A stretch of 64,000 bases of DNA from Methanoregula sp. UBA247 (GTDB taxonomy: Archaea; Halobacteriota; Methanomicrobia; Methanomicrobiales; Methanospirillaceae): positions 28,599 through 92,598 of the forward strand of contig DADR01000056.1 of the NCBI GenBank assembly GCA_002495055.1. Direction: 5' to 3'. The translations under genes were made by a program, and so were the position numbers. This document shows, in pieces, positions 19,092-28,326 of this stretch (its first letter is position 1; every line of letters begins with the position of its first letter). The notes under the pieces were generated by a model. It worked only from the letters and a program-made list of their open reading frames with translations, was not told where the DNA came from and did not search any database.

Positions 19092-20513
19092 TCAGGATCG
19101 CCTCCGAAGAATCCCGCTAATCGCGGATATTGCCACCAGTGCCCCTATGATTATTACCGGGGACGGGGCAGATCCTGGCGTTGGGGTCGGAACGGGTTGC
19201 AGGCTTAAGGCAAGCGGGGTGATCTGTCCTGAACTCACCGAAGTGGTGGTCGTGGAATCCAGGTATCCGGTATACTTGAGCATGACAACATGTTGCCCGG
19301 GAGAGATGCCATCGATTGTGGCCGGTGTATACCCGCGGAACAGGTTATCAACAAAAAACTCTGCTCCCGACGGCGTCGATACTACTGAAAATCCCCCTGT
19401 TGCCGGGACTGGTGTTGGATTTGGCCCGGCAGTCGTCATTACTGCCGTGACAGGTACAAGGGTATTAGGGATCACGTAAATGGTGTTGATCCAGTCATTG
19501 TAACCGGGATATGTCAGCTTGAAAAGGTGGTTTCCGTTGGCGATGTTGTTGAGCGTAAGAGTTCCCGAGGGAGGTATTGTACCCTGGGAATTGCTATCCA
19601 GGAATACCGTTGCACCGGGCATTGAGATAATGGATACCGAGCCATAAACCGCCGGCGTCATAATTGTGTTCAGGTTCTGGGCAGTCCCGCCATTTACATA
19701 CACGGTCGTGGTATAGTCAGTATACCCTGACAGTGACAGCCTGAAAGAATGGCTGCCGGGGAACAGGGTGACGGTCAGTGGGGTTTTTCCCTGGTAATTG
19801 CCGTCAACAAAGACCAGTGCATGATCCGGGCTGGAGGTCACGGACACAGTCCCCGTATCGCGGGGAGGTGTGGGGGATGGCTGGAGCACGGGGTAATACG
19901 ATGCAGTCTGCCCGGCGAATACGGTAACAAGCCGGGTGTCCGTCATATAGCCGCTCAGGGTTGCTTTCATGGAGTAGGTGCCTGGTGCAAGATCCGGGAT
20001 GGTAACCGGGGAGTAACCGAATGTATTACCATTCATCGAGATTTTAGCACCTGCCGGGCTCGAATGTGCATAGATTACACCGCTCCTCTCCGGTGGCACA
20101 GTTGTCTGGGTGGGGACTGGATTTAAGGTTGCGTAGACCTGAACATGCTCACTGCTTGACGGCATCCGCGAAAGCTGACCTGACCAGGCAGTATACCCGG
20201 ATTTTGACACCCGGACGGTCCTGACCGGTGTCGCTGTCGGAGTAACAGCGACCGAGAGAATGCCTCCGGCAATACTTCCCTGCGGAACACCGTCAAAATA
20301 GACCGTTGCACCATCAATATTGGCGTAAACATCAACCCATCCTTTACCGCCACCCACATGTATTGATTCGGTTGTGGGGAAAGGAGTCGGTGGTTCTGTT
20401 ACCGGATTAAAGGGTTCTTCTGTGAGAACGGGATTCAGCCCGGTTACAGGAGCAATACAAAGCAGTGCACACAGCACAAGAATGAGAAGAAGAACTGGAC
20501 TGGTATTTTTCAT
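19092..20513 (-). CDS. PEGA-repeat surface protein with C-terminal membrane anchor
   Basis: 473 residues: a signal peptide (about 1-25), then five PEGA-type repeats beginning near VDVYANIDGATVYFDG, VIYAHSSPAGAKISMNG, VSVTSSPDHALVFVDG, VSIISMPGATVFLDS and FSVVSTPSGAEFFVDN. Pro/Thr-rich linkers separate some repeats. The C-terminus is a short Pro-rich stretch, one hydrophobic helix and RRRS, the layout of surface-sorting anchors of the archaeosortase type (the exact class is not certain). A TATA-like run is at about 20548-20562. It is co-transcribed with the membrane sensor downstream. Confidence 0.9.
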   Translation of the reverse strand: MKNTSPVLLLILVLCALLCIAPVTGLNPVLTEEPFNPVTEPPTPFPTTESIHVGGGKGWVDVYANIDGATVYFDGVPQGSIAGGILSVAVTPTATPVRTVRVSKSGYTAWSGQLSRMPSSSEHVQVYATLNPVPTQTTVPPERSGVIYAHSSPAGAKISMNGNTFGYSPVTIPDLAPGTYSMKATLSGYMTDTRLVTVFAGQTASYYPVLQPSPTPPRDTGTVSVTSSPDHALVFVDGNYQGKTPLTVTLFPGSHSFRLSLSGYTDYTTTVYVNGGTAQNLNTIMTPAVYGSVSIISMPGATVFLDSNSQGTIPPSGTLTLNNIANGNHLFKLTYPGYNDWINTIYVIPNTLVPVTAVMTTAGPNPTPVPATGGFSVVSTPSGAEFFVDNLFRGYTPATIDGISPGQHVVMLKYTGYLDSTTTTSVSSGQITPLALSLQPVPTPTPGSAPSPVIIIGALVAISAISGILRRRS

Positions 20514-20616
20514 GATATCTCTTCCTATAGTGTAACTTCAAAAGACCGCATTATATATATAGTACTGTTTTTTTTAGGAAACAACCTGCGGTGGTCCCGG
20601 CATGGTTCATAGGAAC

Positions 20617-21789
20617 TTAAAGATCGGTAATTACCCGGGCCAGCCGGTCCATGCCTTCATGGATCTGTTCTTCGGATGCGGTTGAGAAGTTCATCCGGAT
20701 TGTATCTGTACCTCCCCCATCGATATAAAAGGGCAGTCCCGGTAGCACAGCAACTCCTCGTTTGATCCCTGCTTCAAAAACCGTACCGGATGACAGTCCC
20801 TGAGGGAGTGTTGCCATCAGGAACATACCCCCCTGCGGTGTGGTATGCGATAACTGCGGCAACTGGTCGTCCAGGAGGTCGCACATCAGCCGGCACTTCC
20901 TGCTGTACACCTCTACAATCTTCCTGATGTGTTCATCGAGGTCGTGAGTGATCAGGTACCGGTGCAGGATCTTCTGGCAGAAGAAATTGGAATGCAGGTC
21001 TGCTGCCTGTTTTACGATATTAAACTGCGTGAGGATCCCGGAAGGTGCATATATCCAGCCGATACGCATACCCGGCGCAATGGTCTTCGAGAATGAACCG
21101 GAGAGCACTGCCTGGTCAGGAATATACCGCTTTACCGGCAGCCGGGGTCTGTTGTCAAAGAAGAGTTCCCCGAAAGCGTCGTCTTCATAGAACACCGTAT
21201 CGGTCTCCTCCATGATCTCAGCGATTGCCCGGCGCTTTTCCTGCGAATATGTCCTGCCCGAAGGGTTCTGGGAGTTGGGGATGCCGTAGAAAAATTTTTC
21301 TGGAGATCTGTGGATAAGCCGCTCAAAGACAGTCATGTCGGGACCATCGTCTTCGAGCGGTACCGTGTCAATGATCGGTTCGTACAGCGAGAACGCTTCG
21401 ATTGCACCAAGGTAGCCGGGACGTTCTATGCCGACATGGTCGCCTTTGTTGAGAAAAATTTTAGCAAAGAGATCGAGACACTGCTGGGACCCGTTCACGA
21501 TCTGGATCTCTTCAGCAGTTGCGGGAATACCAAGCCGGGATCGGTACCTGCCAGCAATGAATTCACGTAAGGGAAGGTAGCCGTCCGTTGTCGTGTACTG
21601 GAGTGCAATGGAGGGATCGTCTTCCATGACCTGGTATGTTGCCGTACGTATCCCATCGGTATCTATCAGCGCAGATGAAGGAAGGCCACCGGCAAACGAG
21701 ATGATGGAGGGATCTGCGGAGACCCTGAAGAGCTCATTCAGAAATGATTTTGGGGCGTGCGAGAGCCTGTCAGCAAAACGATAGTGCAT
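20617..21789 (-). CDS. PLP-dependent aminotransferase, class I/II
   Basis: 390 residues of fold-type I. The Schiff-base lysine is in SGSFSKTIAPGMRIGW, GSQQCLDLFAKIFLNKGD and PNSQNPSGRTYS mark the cofactor and substrate regions, and RMNFS near the end carries the carboxylate-binding arginine. The family includes 2-aminoadipate/aromatic aminotransferases (LysN-like) and the C-terminal halves of MocR regulators, but no HTH is present. The specific amino acid cannot be read from the sequence. It is flanked by long non-coding DNA on its 5' side. Confidence 0.9.
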   Translation of the reverse strand: MHYRFADRLSHAPKSFLNELFRVSADPSIISFAGGLPSSALIDTDGIRTATYQVMEDDPSIALQYTTTDGYLPLREFIAGRYRSRLGIPATAEEIQIVNGSQQCLDLFAKIFLNKGDHVGIERPGYLGAIEAFSLYEPIIDTVPLEDDGPDMTVFERLIHRSPEKFFYGIPNSQNPSGRTYSQEKRRAIAEIMEETDTVFYEDDAFGELFFDNRPRLPVKRYIPDQAVLSGSFSKTIAPGMRIGWIYAPSGILTQFNIVKQAADLHSNFFCQKILHRYLITHDLDEHIRKIVEVYSRKCRLMCDLLDDQLPQLSHTTPQGGMFLMATLPQGLSSGTVFEAGIKRGVAVLPGLPFYIDGGGTDTIRMNFSTASEEQIHEGMDRLARVITDL

Positions 21790-22449
21790 TGGATTAATCC
21801 TGGTTTCTCTCTTCGTACGGGAACCTGACAGTGTGGTTGTGCAGGGTAAGAAAAAAATCTATGGTATTGATGGGTGCCTGATTGACCCAGGTTAATTATG
21901 CCATCCGCATAACAGCCCTTCCTTTCTCTTTTACCCTCCCCCAGCTCAACCGGCGCACGATCCGCCTCTGCAAAGCGTCCATTATTGTTCATTTCCGGGG
22001 ATATTTATGCGGAATCCAGCAAATGTGGCGCAATATGGGGGATTTTTAAAAATAATGTGCTGGAATTCAAAAAAAAAGTGCAGGTCCGGTTATACTGGCA
22101 CCTGCCCGTATTGGGACTCCCCGACGGAGAAGGAATGTTGGTAAAAGAGCATGTCTTCCAAGGTACCGGGAAGAACCCCCGGATCCTAAAACAGGCCTTT
22201 TTTTTGTTACCCTCTGCTCCAGCCTGTCAAATAAAAGATCCGCCTGCCAATAGGTAATAAAAAGGCCGGTTCTTCTCCCTTTAATATCGGCAAATTCAGG
22301 TTCTATGCCCGTATTTCAATTATCTGAAAACAGGTGCTCAAAAGTGCCCCAATGCGACCGGTTACCCGGACCGGGCAAAAAATCGAATATGCTCAACTCT
22401 CCTTTCACTTGTTTTCTTAAGGTATCCAGATTGGGAATCCTGGAGATGC
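21790..22449. other. 660-base gene-poor region
   Basis: No convincing gene is seen between the aminotransferase start and the trmB stop. A 90-codon open frame at 21985-22257 has no family resemblance and no ribosome site of note. The segment 22175-22368 is alignable with 27430-27640 in the opposite orientation and is listed separately as a repeat. Confidence 0.6.
22175..22368 (+). repeat. Diverged intergenic repeat, copy A
   Basis: Comparison by eye of this segment with the reverse complement of 27430-27640 shows a shared order of blocks: an ACCC..CCC start, a CAG(G)CC run of T, a CCAG-containing stretch, an AATAAAAAGGCCGGTT core, a CCCGTA block and an ACCGGT end. The copies are clearly diverged, with several small gaps. 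There is no transposase. It could be an old mobile relic, an RNA gene family or two decayed small genes. Confidence 0.5.
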
Positions 22450-23301
22450 TCATCGCTTTTTCTTGTGAGCTGGCGGTGATGGGGGGCTAAACTCCTCTCC
22501 CTCAAGGAGCCTTCTTATGTGCATCTGACTGAACATTTTCATGTGCATAATCGCCCCCTTGTTCCGTGTATTGAGTACAGAACTGCTCCCTCCGATAAAG
22601 GGCGGGATCATGACGAGTTCCTCATCATCGACATTGAGCTCCAGAACATTTTCGAAGTTCATGAATTCCTTGGCCTCAAGAAATTCCGGGGGGGCAAACG
22701 GTGGGGGGGTATGGAATCGTGCCGGGGAAATGACGTGGATCTCGGCATTCTTCACCGAAAACATCCCGCACAATTTTTCAGAAAGTCCCGGCGTTTCGGA
22801 TATGACAATTAATTGTAATCGGATATTCTGGATTTTTATGTTTTCAATAAACGGGAGGTATCGATCCCCAATCACACACTCGATATGCTTCTTTGCCTTG
22901 CCGAAAAGGTCACGGATTTTATACTCGATGTTGGCGTCCCCATAGATGGTCCAGAGGGCATCTTCCTTGTCGGTGCGGACCTTCTCTTTCTCCAGCGTCC
23001 TGAGTGCCGCCAGTGCCAGATCGGCTGCTTTCCGGTGCCTGTCCATGAGAAGGTCAATGGCCATTTCAGGTGAGATCGCGCTGTACCGGGCAGGTTTTGA
23101 GACTCTCTTTACAGCGAGTCCCATTTCCGCAAGACGATCCAGAGCCTCGTATACGCTCGGCTTTGATATGGAGAGAAACTCGATGATTTCCTTTGCTTCC
23201 GCGTTGTCGTACAAGACCAGCGTGGAGTAAACCCTCGCTTCATAGTTGGATAACCCGAGATCAATGAGCGATTTTATGAGTGCTGAGGGAATACTCTCCA
23301 T
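22450..23301 (-). CDS. TrmB-family transcriptional regulator
   Basis: 283 residues. The N-terminal winged helix (LSNYEARVYSTLVLYDNAEA, then SISKPSVYEALDRLAEMGL) is followed by a short coiled coil and a C-terminal effector domain, the TrmB layout. It is divergent from a COG1361/ABC transporter/permease operon. The spacer holds two operator-like palindromes (23323-23340, 23390-23407), so control of itself and the transporter is likely. The ligand is unknown. Confidence 0.9.
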   Translation of the reverse strand: MESIPSALIKSLIDLGLSNYEARVYSTLVLYDNAEAKEIIEFLSISKPSVYEALDRLAEMGLAVKRVSKPARYSAISPEMAIDLLMDRHRKAADLALAALRTLEKEKVRTDKEDALWTIYGDANIEYKIRDLFGKAKKHIECVIGDRYLPFIENIKIQNIRLQLIVISETPGLSEKLCGMFSVKNAEIHVISPARFHTPPPFAPPEFLEAKEFMNFENVLELNVDDEELVMIPPFIGGSSSVLNTRNKGAIMHMKMFSQMHIRRLLEGEEFSPPSPPAHKKKR

Positions 23302-23322
23302 AGTGTACTCATAATCGTTCAG

Positions 23323-23407
23323 TAGATAAAAATTTTACTACTTTTTTGGAAACCTTTTTATATTCCGGGTAATAACCTAGTTAAGAAAGTAGTAAAAATT
23401 TTTACTA
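23323..23407 (+). promoter_or_regulatory. Divergent promoter with two operator-like palindromes
   Basis: A perfect 18-base palindrome TAGTAAAAATTTTTACTA lies at 23390-23407, and an imperfect version TAGATAAAAATTTTACTA at 23323-23340, 67 bases apart. A TATA-like TTTTTATAT sits between them at about 23355-23363. The perfect site is 17 bases before the start codon of the export operon, where a bound protein would block transcription. Binding by the adjacent TrmB protein is inferred. Confidence 0.65.
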
Positions 23408-23424
23408 TAAAACTGAGGAAATCC

Positions 23425-24693
23425 ATGTTCAGTAATGAAAAACCTATAGCATTCCCGGCATCCCGGGATTTAACGGTAAAAAACAGACCGGTTCTTTTGG
23501 GAGCGGAAAATGTGCTCTCGACATGCTTTGCGATATCACGGTTCGGAATATTCCTGGTACTTATTGTAACAATGGGACTTCTGGCACTACCGGTAACTGC
23601 ATTCCAGACACCGGAATCTATTGTTGCTGCCGGCAATGTCTATGTATCCAATGTTACCTATGATCCCGGATCTTTTTTTACCGATGATACTGGTACCGTG
23701 GTGGTATTTGTTACCAATGGCAACTCCGACCAGAGTGTCGCCTTAAATCATGTAACTATTGGTGACAAAGATATCAGGCTCACGAGTTCTCCCTACGATT
23801 CCTCAACCAATATCGGTCCTCTCCAGAAGCAATCGTTTGTTTTTTCCGTTGTAGCTGATGCCCCCGATGGGACGTATTATCCAACGTTCTCCCTAAGCTT
23901 CCGCGATGCAGACAGTCTTTATTCCCGAGTACCGGTACAGGTGGATAACACACCCCTCGAACTAACGGTTATCGATAAACCCGACACCTTCGTCCAGGGG
24001 AAGAGAGAGACCATTTACCTGCAAGTGGCGAATCCCCGGAAAAATGATGTAAGGAGCGTAATGCTTGATGTTTCCGGCACGGGAGTTACCGTAAACCCTG
24101 AAAAAATATTTATCGGGAGCCTTGCGCCCGGTGCTAAAATGGCGGTAAACTTCACAGTAACCCCCGATCGGGAGACTCCCCTCGTTCTCACGGCAACGTA
24201 CAACAACGGTAACAATCCTCACAAAGTGACCATGGACCTCCCGATAACCTTTGGAATCGATAAAAAGCAGGCGAACCCGGTTGTCAGCAATATCCAGGTT
24301 ACCTCCAGCGCCGGAATTTATCACATCACCGGCGATGTGAATAATGCCGGACTGGAAACGGCAAATACCGTGACGGTCACTTCACTTTCTCCGGCACTTC
24401 CGCAGGATCCCTATAAGACGTATGTGGTTGGTGCCCTCAAACCGGATGATTTCGGTAGTTTTGAGGTTACCTTCTCTACAAATAGCACGTCAAGTATCCC
24501 GATTCAACTGTCGTACAAGGATACGGATGGTAACCTGTACACCTCGGTACAGGATGTAAAAATTTCTGAAGTTGCAGCAAATTCTCCGGCAAGTGGGGGG
24601 TCGAATCTCCTCGTTCCCATTATTGCTGTGGTAATTGTGCTCTGCGTTTGCATCGGCGGATGGTACTTCTACGTGAGAAGGAACAAGAAGTGA
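23425..24693 (+). CDS. COG1361-type extracytoplasmic protein of an ABC export operon
   Basis: 422 residues. A hydrophobic segment at about 40-62 exports the protein. Several Ig-like/CARDB-type beta domains follow (FVTNGNSDQSVALNHV, VANPRKNDVRSVML, DVNNAGLETANTVTV), and a helix near 395-415 anchors it, ending in RRNKK. In archaea such proteins are linked with MacB-like ATPase and permease genes and probably act as the outside adaptor. GAGGA lies before the ATG. The next gene starts seven bases after its stop. Confidence 0.88.
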   Translation: MFSNEKPIAFPASRDLTVKNRPVLLGAENVLSTCFAISRFGIFLVLIVTMGLLALPVTAFQTPESIVAAGNVYVSNVTYDPGSFFTDDTGTVVVFVTNGNSDQSVALNHVTIGDKDIRLTSSPYDSSTNIGPLQKQSFVFSVVADAPDGTYYPTFSLSFRDADSLYSRVPVQVDNTPLELTVIDKPDTFVQGKRETIYLQVANPRKNDVRSVMLDVSGTGVTVNPEKIFIGSLAPGAKMAVNFTVTPDRETPLVLTATYNNGNNPHKVTMDLPITFGIDKKQANPVVSNIQVTSSAGIYHITGDVNNAGLETANTVTVTSLSPALPQDPYKTYVVGALKPDDFGSFEVTFSTNSTSSIPIQLSYKDTDGNLYTSVQDVKISEVAANSPASGGSNLLVPIIAVVIVLCVCIGGWYFYVRRNKK

Positions 24694-24700
24694 CCTGTCT

Positions 24701-25378
24701 ATGAACGAACAACCCGTCATGGTGTTCAAAGACGTAGTCAAAGTATATCCTCTTCCCTCAGGTGACGTAACCGCACTTGATGAGATATCCTTCCAGGTTG
24801 AACGAGGTGAGTTCATCTCGGTCATGGGCCCTTCGGGTTCCGGGAAGTCTACGCTCCTGAACCTCATGGGGTGCCTTGATACACCAACATCAGGAGATAT
24901 CTACATCAGCGGTACCCGTACCGGGGACATGTCGGATAAGGATCTGACCTATCTCCGGAGAGACCGGATCGGATTTATATTCCAGTATTTCAACCTGTTT
25001 CCCCTGCTCAACATCATCGAGAACGTCACCTTTCCCATGATGCTGAAATCCCAGAAATCGGTGGACCCGGAAAAGGGGAAGGAGGTGCTCCGGTCGGTTC
25101 AGCTGGATGATTCGCTCTTTACCCATACACCCACTGAGATTTCGGGTGGTCAGCAGCAACGGGTCTCTATCGCAAGGGCTCTCATCAATGACCCGGACAT
25201 TCTTCTCTGTGATGAACCTACCGGCAACCTTGATTCAAAGACCGGAGCCGGTATCATGGACCTGATGTCAGAGCTCAACCGGAAGGGGACCACCATTATC
25301 ATGGTCACGCATGATTCGCATATTGCTGAATACTCGCGAAGGACTATCCGGATCGCAGACGGGAGAATCGTCCAATGA
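24701..25378 (+). CDS. ABC transporter ATP-binding protein (MacB/LolD type)
   Basis: 225 residues. Walker A is GPSGSGKST, the signature EISGGQQQRVSIARAL, Walker B ILLCDEPTGNLD, and the H-loop VTHDSH. The family energises FtsX/MacB-type permeases that drive mechanotransmission or export rather than uptake. It overlaps the permease gene by four bases and follows the COG1361 protein gene. Confidence 0.95.
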   Translation: MNEQPVMVFKDVVKVYPLPSGDVTALDEISFQVERGEFISVMGPSGSGKSTLLNLMGCLDTPTSGDIYISGTRTGDMSDKDLTYLRRDRIGFIFQYFNLFPLLNIIENVTFPMMLKSQKSVDPEKGKEVLRSVQLDDSLFTHTPTEISGGQQQRVSIARALINDPDILLCDEPTGNLDSKTGAGIMDLMSELNRKGTTIIMVTHDSHIAEYSRRTIRIADGRIVQ

Positions 25379-26565
25379 TCTTCTGGGAAATTGCAAAACG
25401 CAATATCCGGATCCACATGCTCCGTTCAACTCTCGCGATGCTCGGTATCGTGATCGGTGTGGTTGCCATTGCGTCCATGGGAATTTTAGGTAACAGCCTG
25501 GTGGCAACAGTCTCGGAAAGTCTCTCATCGGTAGGGGACAGTGTTACCGTCAGCCCGTATTCCGGAGGCGGCGGTGGCATGGGAGGCGGGGGTAGTGGAA
25601 CCTCAGTTAACCTGAAGCTTTCCGACCAGAATTTCCAGCAGATCAAACGAGCTGTGGCACCGAACGTGGCAATACCGGTGCTCTCGACATCGGAACGCAT
25701 GAAAGTGGGTGTTGGCACTGATGATATTGTTGCGACCATCTATGGCGTTGATCCACAGTATATCCCGGATCTCAAGCTGGTGTTAACCGCTGGTGATTAC
25801 AACAATGGGAATTCCGGCTGTCTTGTCGGTTTCACCTTTGCCAAGGATCATAATATCAAAGTCGGCTCACGGATTTCCATCGGCAGTGATGGCGAGAAGG
25901 GCACGCTCCGCGTCACCGGCATCATTGAGGAACGGGGAATGAGCTTCGATCTCAGTACCGATAATGCGATTGTGGCTACACAAGACTGGTTTGACAACAC
26001 CTACAACCGGAACGATTACGATCAGATCATTGTCAAGGTAAAAGAGGGGCAGGATACAGCGGATGTCAAAACCCTCATCGAAAAACAACTGAACAAGCGG
26101 GAAAAGATTGTCAGCGTGATGGACAGCAAGGCAACGCTGGCGACCATCTATTCGACGTTTGGTACGGTCACAACCTTTGTCACTGCAATCGGCGGGATCT
26201 CTATGGTCGTCGCGGGTGTATCGATCTTTAATATCATGATGATGTCCGTCAGCGAGCGTATCAAGGAGATCGGCATCATGCGCAGCATTGGAACGCAGAA
26301 AAAAGAAGTGATGAGCATGTTCATCTACGAAGCAGCAATCCTCGGGGTGATCGGCAGCATTGCCGGGGGTATTCTGAGTATAGTTGCCGGGTATCTCATC
26401 AGTGCCCTGATGCTGGGCTCAACCAAGTACCTGATCACGATGGCCAATGCGCTCTCTGTCGGTGAGGGGATTTGCTTTGGGATCGTCGTCTGTCTTGCCT
26501 GCGGCATTTACCCGGCCTGGCAGGCAGCGAACTTAAACCCGATCGATGCACTCAGGCATGAATGA
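25375..26565 (+). CDS. ABC transporter permease (MacB/FtsX type)
   Basis: 396 residues. One N-terminal helix (about 20-42) is followed by a large external MacB_PCD-type domain and three C-terminal helices with the FtsX signature (SERIKEIGIMRSIGTQKKEV). The external domain opens with an unusual glycine-rich run (GGGGGMGGGGSGT). It pairs with the ATPase just upstream. The substrate is unknown. Control by the divergent TrmB protein is likely. Confidence 0.94.
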   Translation: MIFWEIAKRNIRIHMLRSTLAMLGIVIGVVAIASMGILGNSLVATVSESLSSVGDSVTVSPYSGGGGGMGGGGSGTSVNLKLSDQNFQQIKRAVAPNVAIPVLSTSERMKVGVGTDDIVATIYGVDPQYIPDLKLVLTAGDYNNGNSGCLVGFTFAKDHNIKVGSRISIGSDGEKGTLRVTGIIEERGMSFDLSTDNAIVATQDWFDNTYNRNDYDQIIVKVKEGQDTADVKTLIEKQLNKREKIVSVMDSKATLATIYSTFGTVTTFVTAIGGISMVVAGVSIFNIMMMSVSERIKEIGIMRSIGTQKKEVMSMFIYEAAILGVIGSIAGGILSIVAGYLISALMLGSTKYLITMANALSVGEGICFGIVVCLACGIYPAWQAANLNPIDALRHE

Positions 26566-26576
26566 GCTGAACGGCA

Positions 26577-26738
26577 ATGAGTACTCTTTTTTTAACTGAT
26601 GCGAAAGGCACCAGATCCACGGCTGGGCCGCAGGGTGTTGCAATCCTGACCGGCAATCCGAAAAAGGCCAACCTGAGTTTATCAGGGCCGATGATCATCG
26701 GGAAGAGGATCTATCGTATGTATGATACAGGAAAATAA
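26577..26738 (+). pseudogene. MATE efflux transporter, N-terminal relic
   Basis: A 53-codon open frame just after the permease stop reads QGVAILTGNPKKANLSLSG then PMIIG. This matches the beginning of MATE-family transporters, where a short tail with LxGDPKKA leads into the first helix with PMI. The frame ends at a TAA before any further helix, and no MATE sequence could be followed downstream. It looks like a truncated remnant that once sat in the export operon. Confidence 0.5.
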
Positions 26739-27765
26739 GCCCGATTAGGGCTCCGAATCCCTTCCTCGTCCTCAGCTCCTCTAAGAAAAAGCCCGTAAAA
26801 CCGTTTTTTTCGGTACAAGTAAAGAATATGCCCAATTACTGCTCTGTTCTCCAAAATACGGCAGATTTACCCCTCATACAGAGCCTGCCAAAGGTCATGC
26901 AATCAAGGCTGGTTTCACCACACAGTATTACCCACAGAGGGTTCCATAAACCCTGCCAGAACACCACTTTGAGCGTAATTTTCTCCCACGACGATAGCAT
27001 AAAAAGGGCAGAAGGAAGGAGCCAGGACATGGTAAGATTATCGTGCATTTGAGGGAGGTGCATTCAGGAGTGGTAAAATCTCCCCAATACGGGCTTATTT
27101 TGGCAAAAAGCGTAGACCAGGATCCGGGCAACTCGCATAAAATCGCGAATTACTGGTCAATTTTTTTACCATCCCGGATTTTTGGGGTTTTCAGGGGAAA
27201 CCGGCATTATTAAAGGCCTAAAAATGACCCTGACAGACCTTTTTGGTTGACTGATCTCATGTGGGATCAACTATTCCTGCCGATGAACAAAAAGAACCCC
27301 TGTTTTGATCTTTAAGGGAGGGTGGAGAAAATTCACGTCTTCTTTTTCAACATAATCTTTCCTCATGTTCCATAAATGCCAAAAACGTCAATCGGGACAC
27401 AATATACGCGTATTTTCTTTTTGGGACGGTGCCGGCTACCGGTCTTATTGGGGTGTTTTTTATCGCATTTTTTCCAATTCCTGATTTACGGGTGTGGAAT
27501 CCAAAATACCCGGGTTTAACAGGATAAAAACCGGCCTTTTTATTCCCTTTTGGTTGGCAGATCTCCACTTTTATGGCCTGGAGTATGGAGAAGGGAAAAA
27601 GGGCTGTTTCTGGGGCCGGGTTTTTTTTTGGGAGAGGCTGGTGCTGGTGCAGCCCCGGGTTTTGTAAAGAATGGAGAAGTCAGGAACGCGTTTCTTTATA
27701 AAAACACATGCAACGCCGACATCAAACACAAAGAAAAAAACGCACAACCGGATGAAGGCGATCTA
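26739..27765. other. 1-kb gene-poor region
   Basis: No supported gene is visible. The open frames here (26828-27052 on the plus strand, 27347-27568 on the minus strand) lack recognisable domains. The segment 27430-27640 is a diverged repeat of 22175-22368. T- and A-rich runs are frequent, as in decayed DNA. Confidence 0.6.
27430..27640 (-). repeat. Diverged intergenic repeat, copy B
   Basis: Read on the minus strand, this segment follows the same block order as 22175-22368. The best match is the core AATAAAAAGGCCGGTT, shared exactly, with flanks GATCYGCC on one side and CCCGTA and ACCGGT on the other. A 73-codon minus-strand frame crosses it (KNAIKNTPIRPV), and copy A shows a partly similar but interrupted reading (KQVLKSAPMRPV), so an old coding origin is possible. 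Confidence 0.5.
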
Positions 27766-28053
27766 TCAGACCTCGTTTCCAGAAGAAAATGAATCCGCAG
27801 GGTCGTCTTTCTGCTGATGGTACTCCACCAGCCTCCTCACCTCGTCCTGCACTTTCTGTTTATCCTGGAACCCGGTGAAGAGGATCCGGACGTTATCGAT
27901 GTCATCTTTCAGGTAGGCTGCTTCAGGCCAGAGAATGAGCACGATCTGGCCGTCCGGCCCGAAATGCAGTTCCTCGCTCTCCCCTTTCATATAGCGTTCC
28001 CGCTGCTCCTTTGTCGGGGCTGCATACTTATTCTCGAACCTGAAGACGCCCAT
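27766..28053 (-). CDS. Small conserved-looking hypothetical protein
   Basis: 95 residues, acidic, without membrane helix or signal. The sequence has a regular soluble pattern (TKEQRERYMKGESEELHFGP, VLILWPEAAYLKDDIDN) and a charged C-terminus. It has normal codon use and a clear open frame from an ATG, in a region otherwise poor in genes. I do not recognise the family. Confidence 0.6.
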   Translation of the reverse strand: MGVFRFENKYAAPTKEQRERYMKGESEELHFGPDGQIVLILWPEAAYLKDDIDNVRILFTGFQDKQKVQDEVRRLVEYHQQKDDPADSFSSGNEV

Positions 28054-28326
28054 CTTGCACTCTCGCGGTTAGTGAGTTTGTGGTGGGGGAGGTTATACTT
28101 GTTGAGATGGGGATGTTTGCGATGGTTGGGTCTTTTTTCACGCTTCTCTTTGTCCTTTTAAAATGATTAAAACCGTTTTCAGATTCTATGTGTTTCTTGT
28201 GTCATCGCCATTATGTCATAAAATGCGGTTCGAAACCGGACTTTGCATTGTTATTGTGGGTTAGCGTATCTTGAAAACCCCACCTTTCCAACACTTGATA
28301 TACATTCATCCCCCGTAGATTATTCT

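Noticed and set aside
21985..22257. Plus-strand open frame of 90 codons in the gene-poor region
   Set aside because: No domain or family resemblance, irregular composition with A/T runs, and its 3' end overlaps the diverged repeat.
27347..27568. Minus-strand open frame of 73 codons crossing repeat copy B
   Set aside because: The equivalent frame in copy A is interrupted, and no ribosome site or family match supports it. It is treated as part of the repeat.
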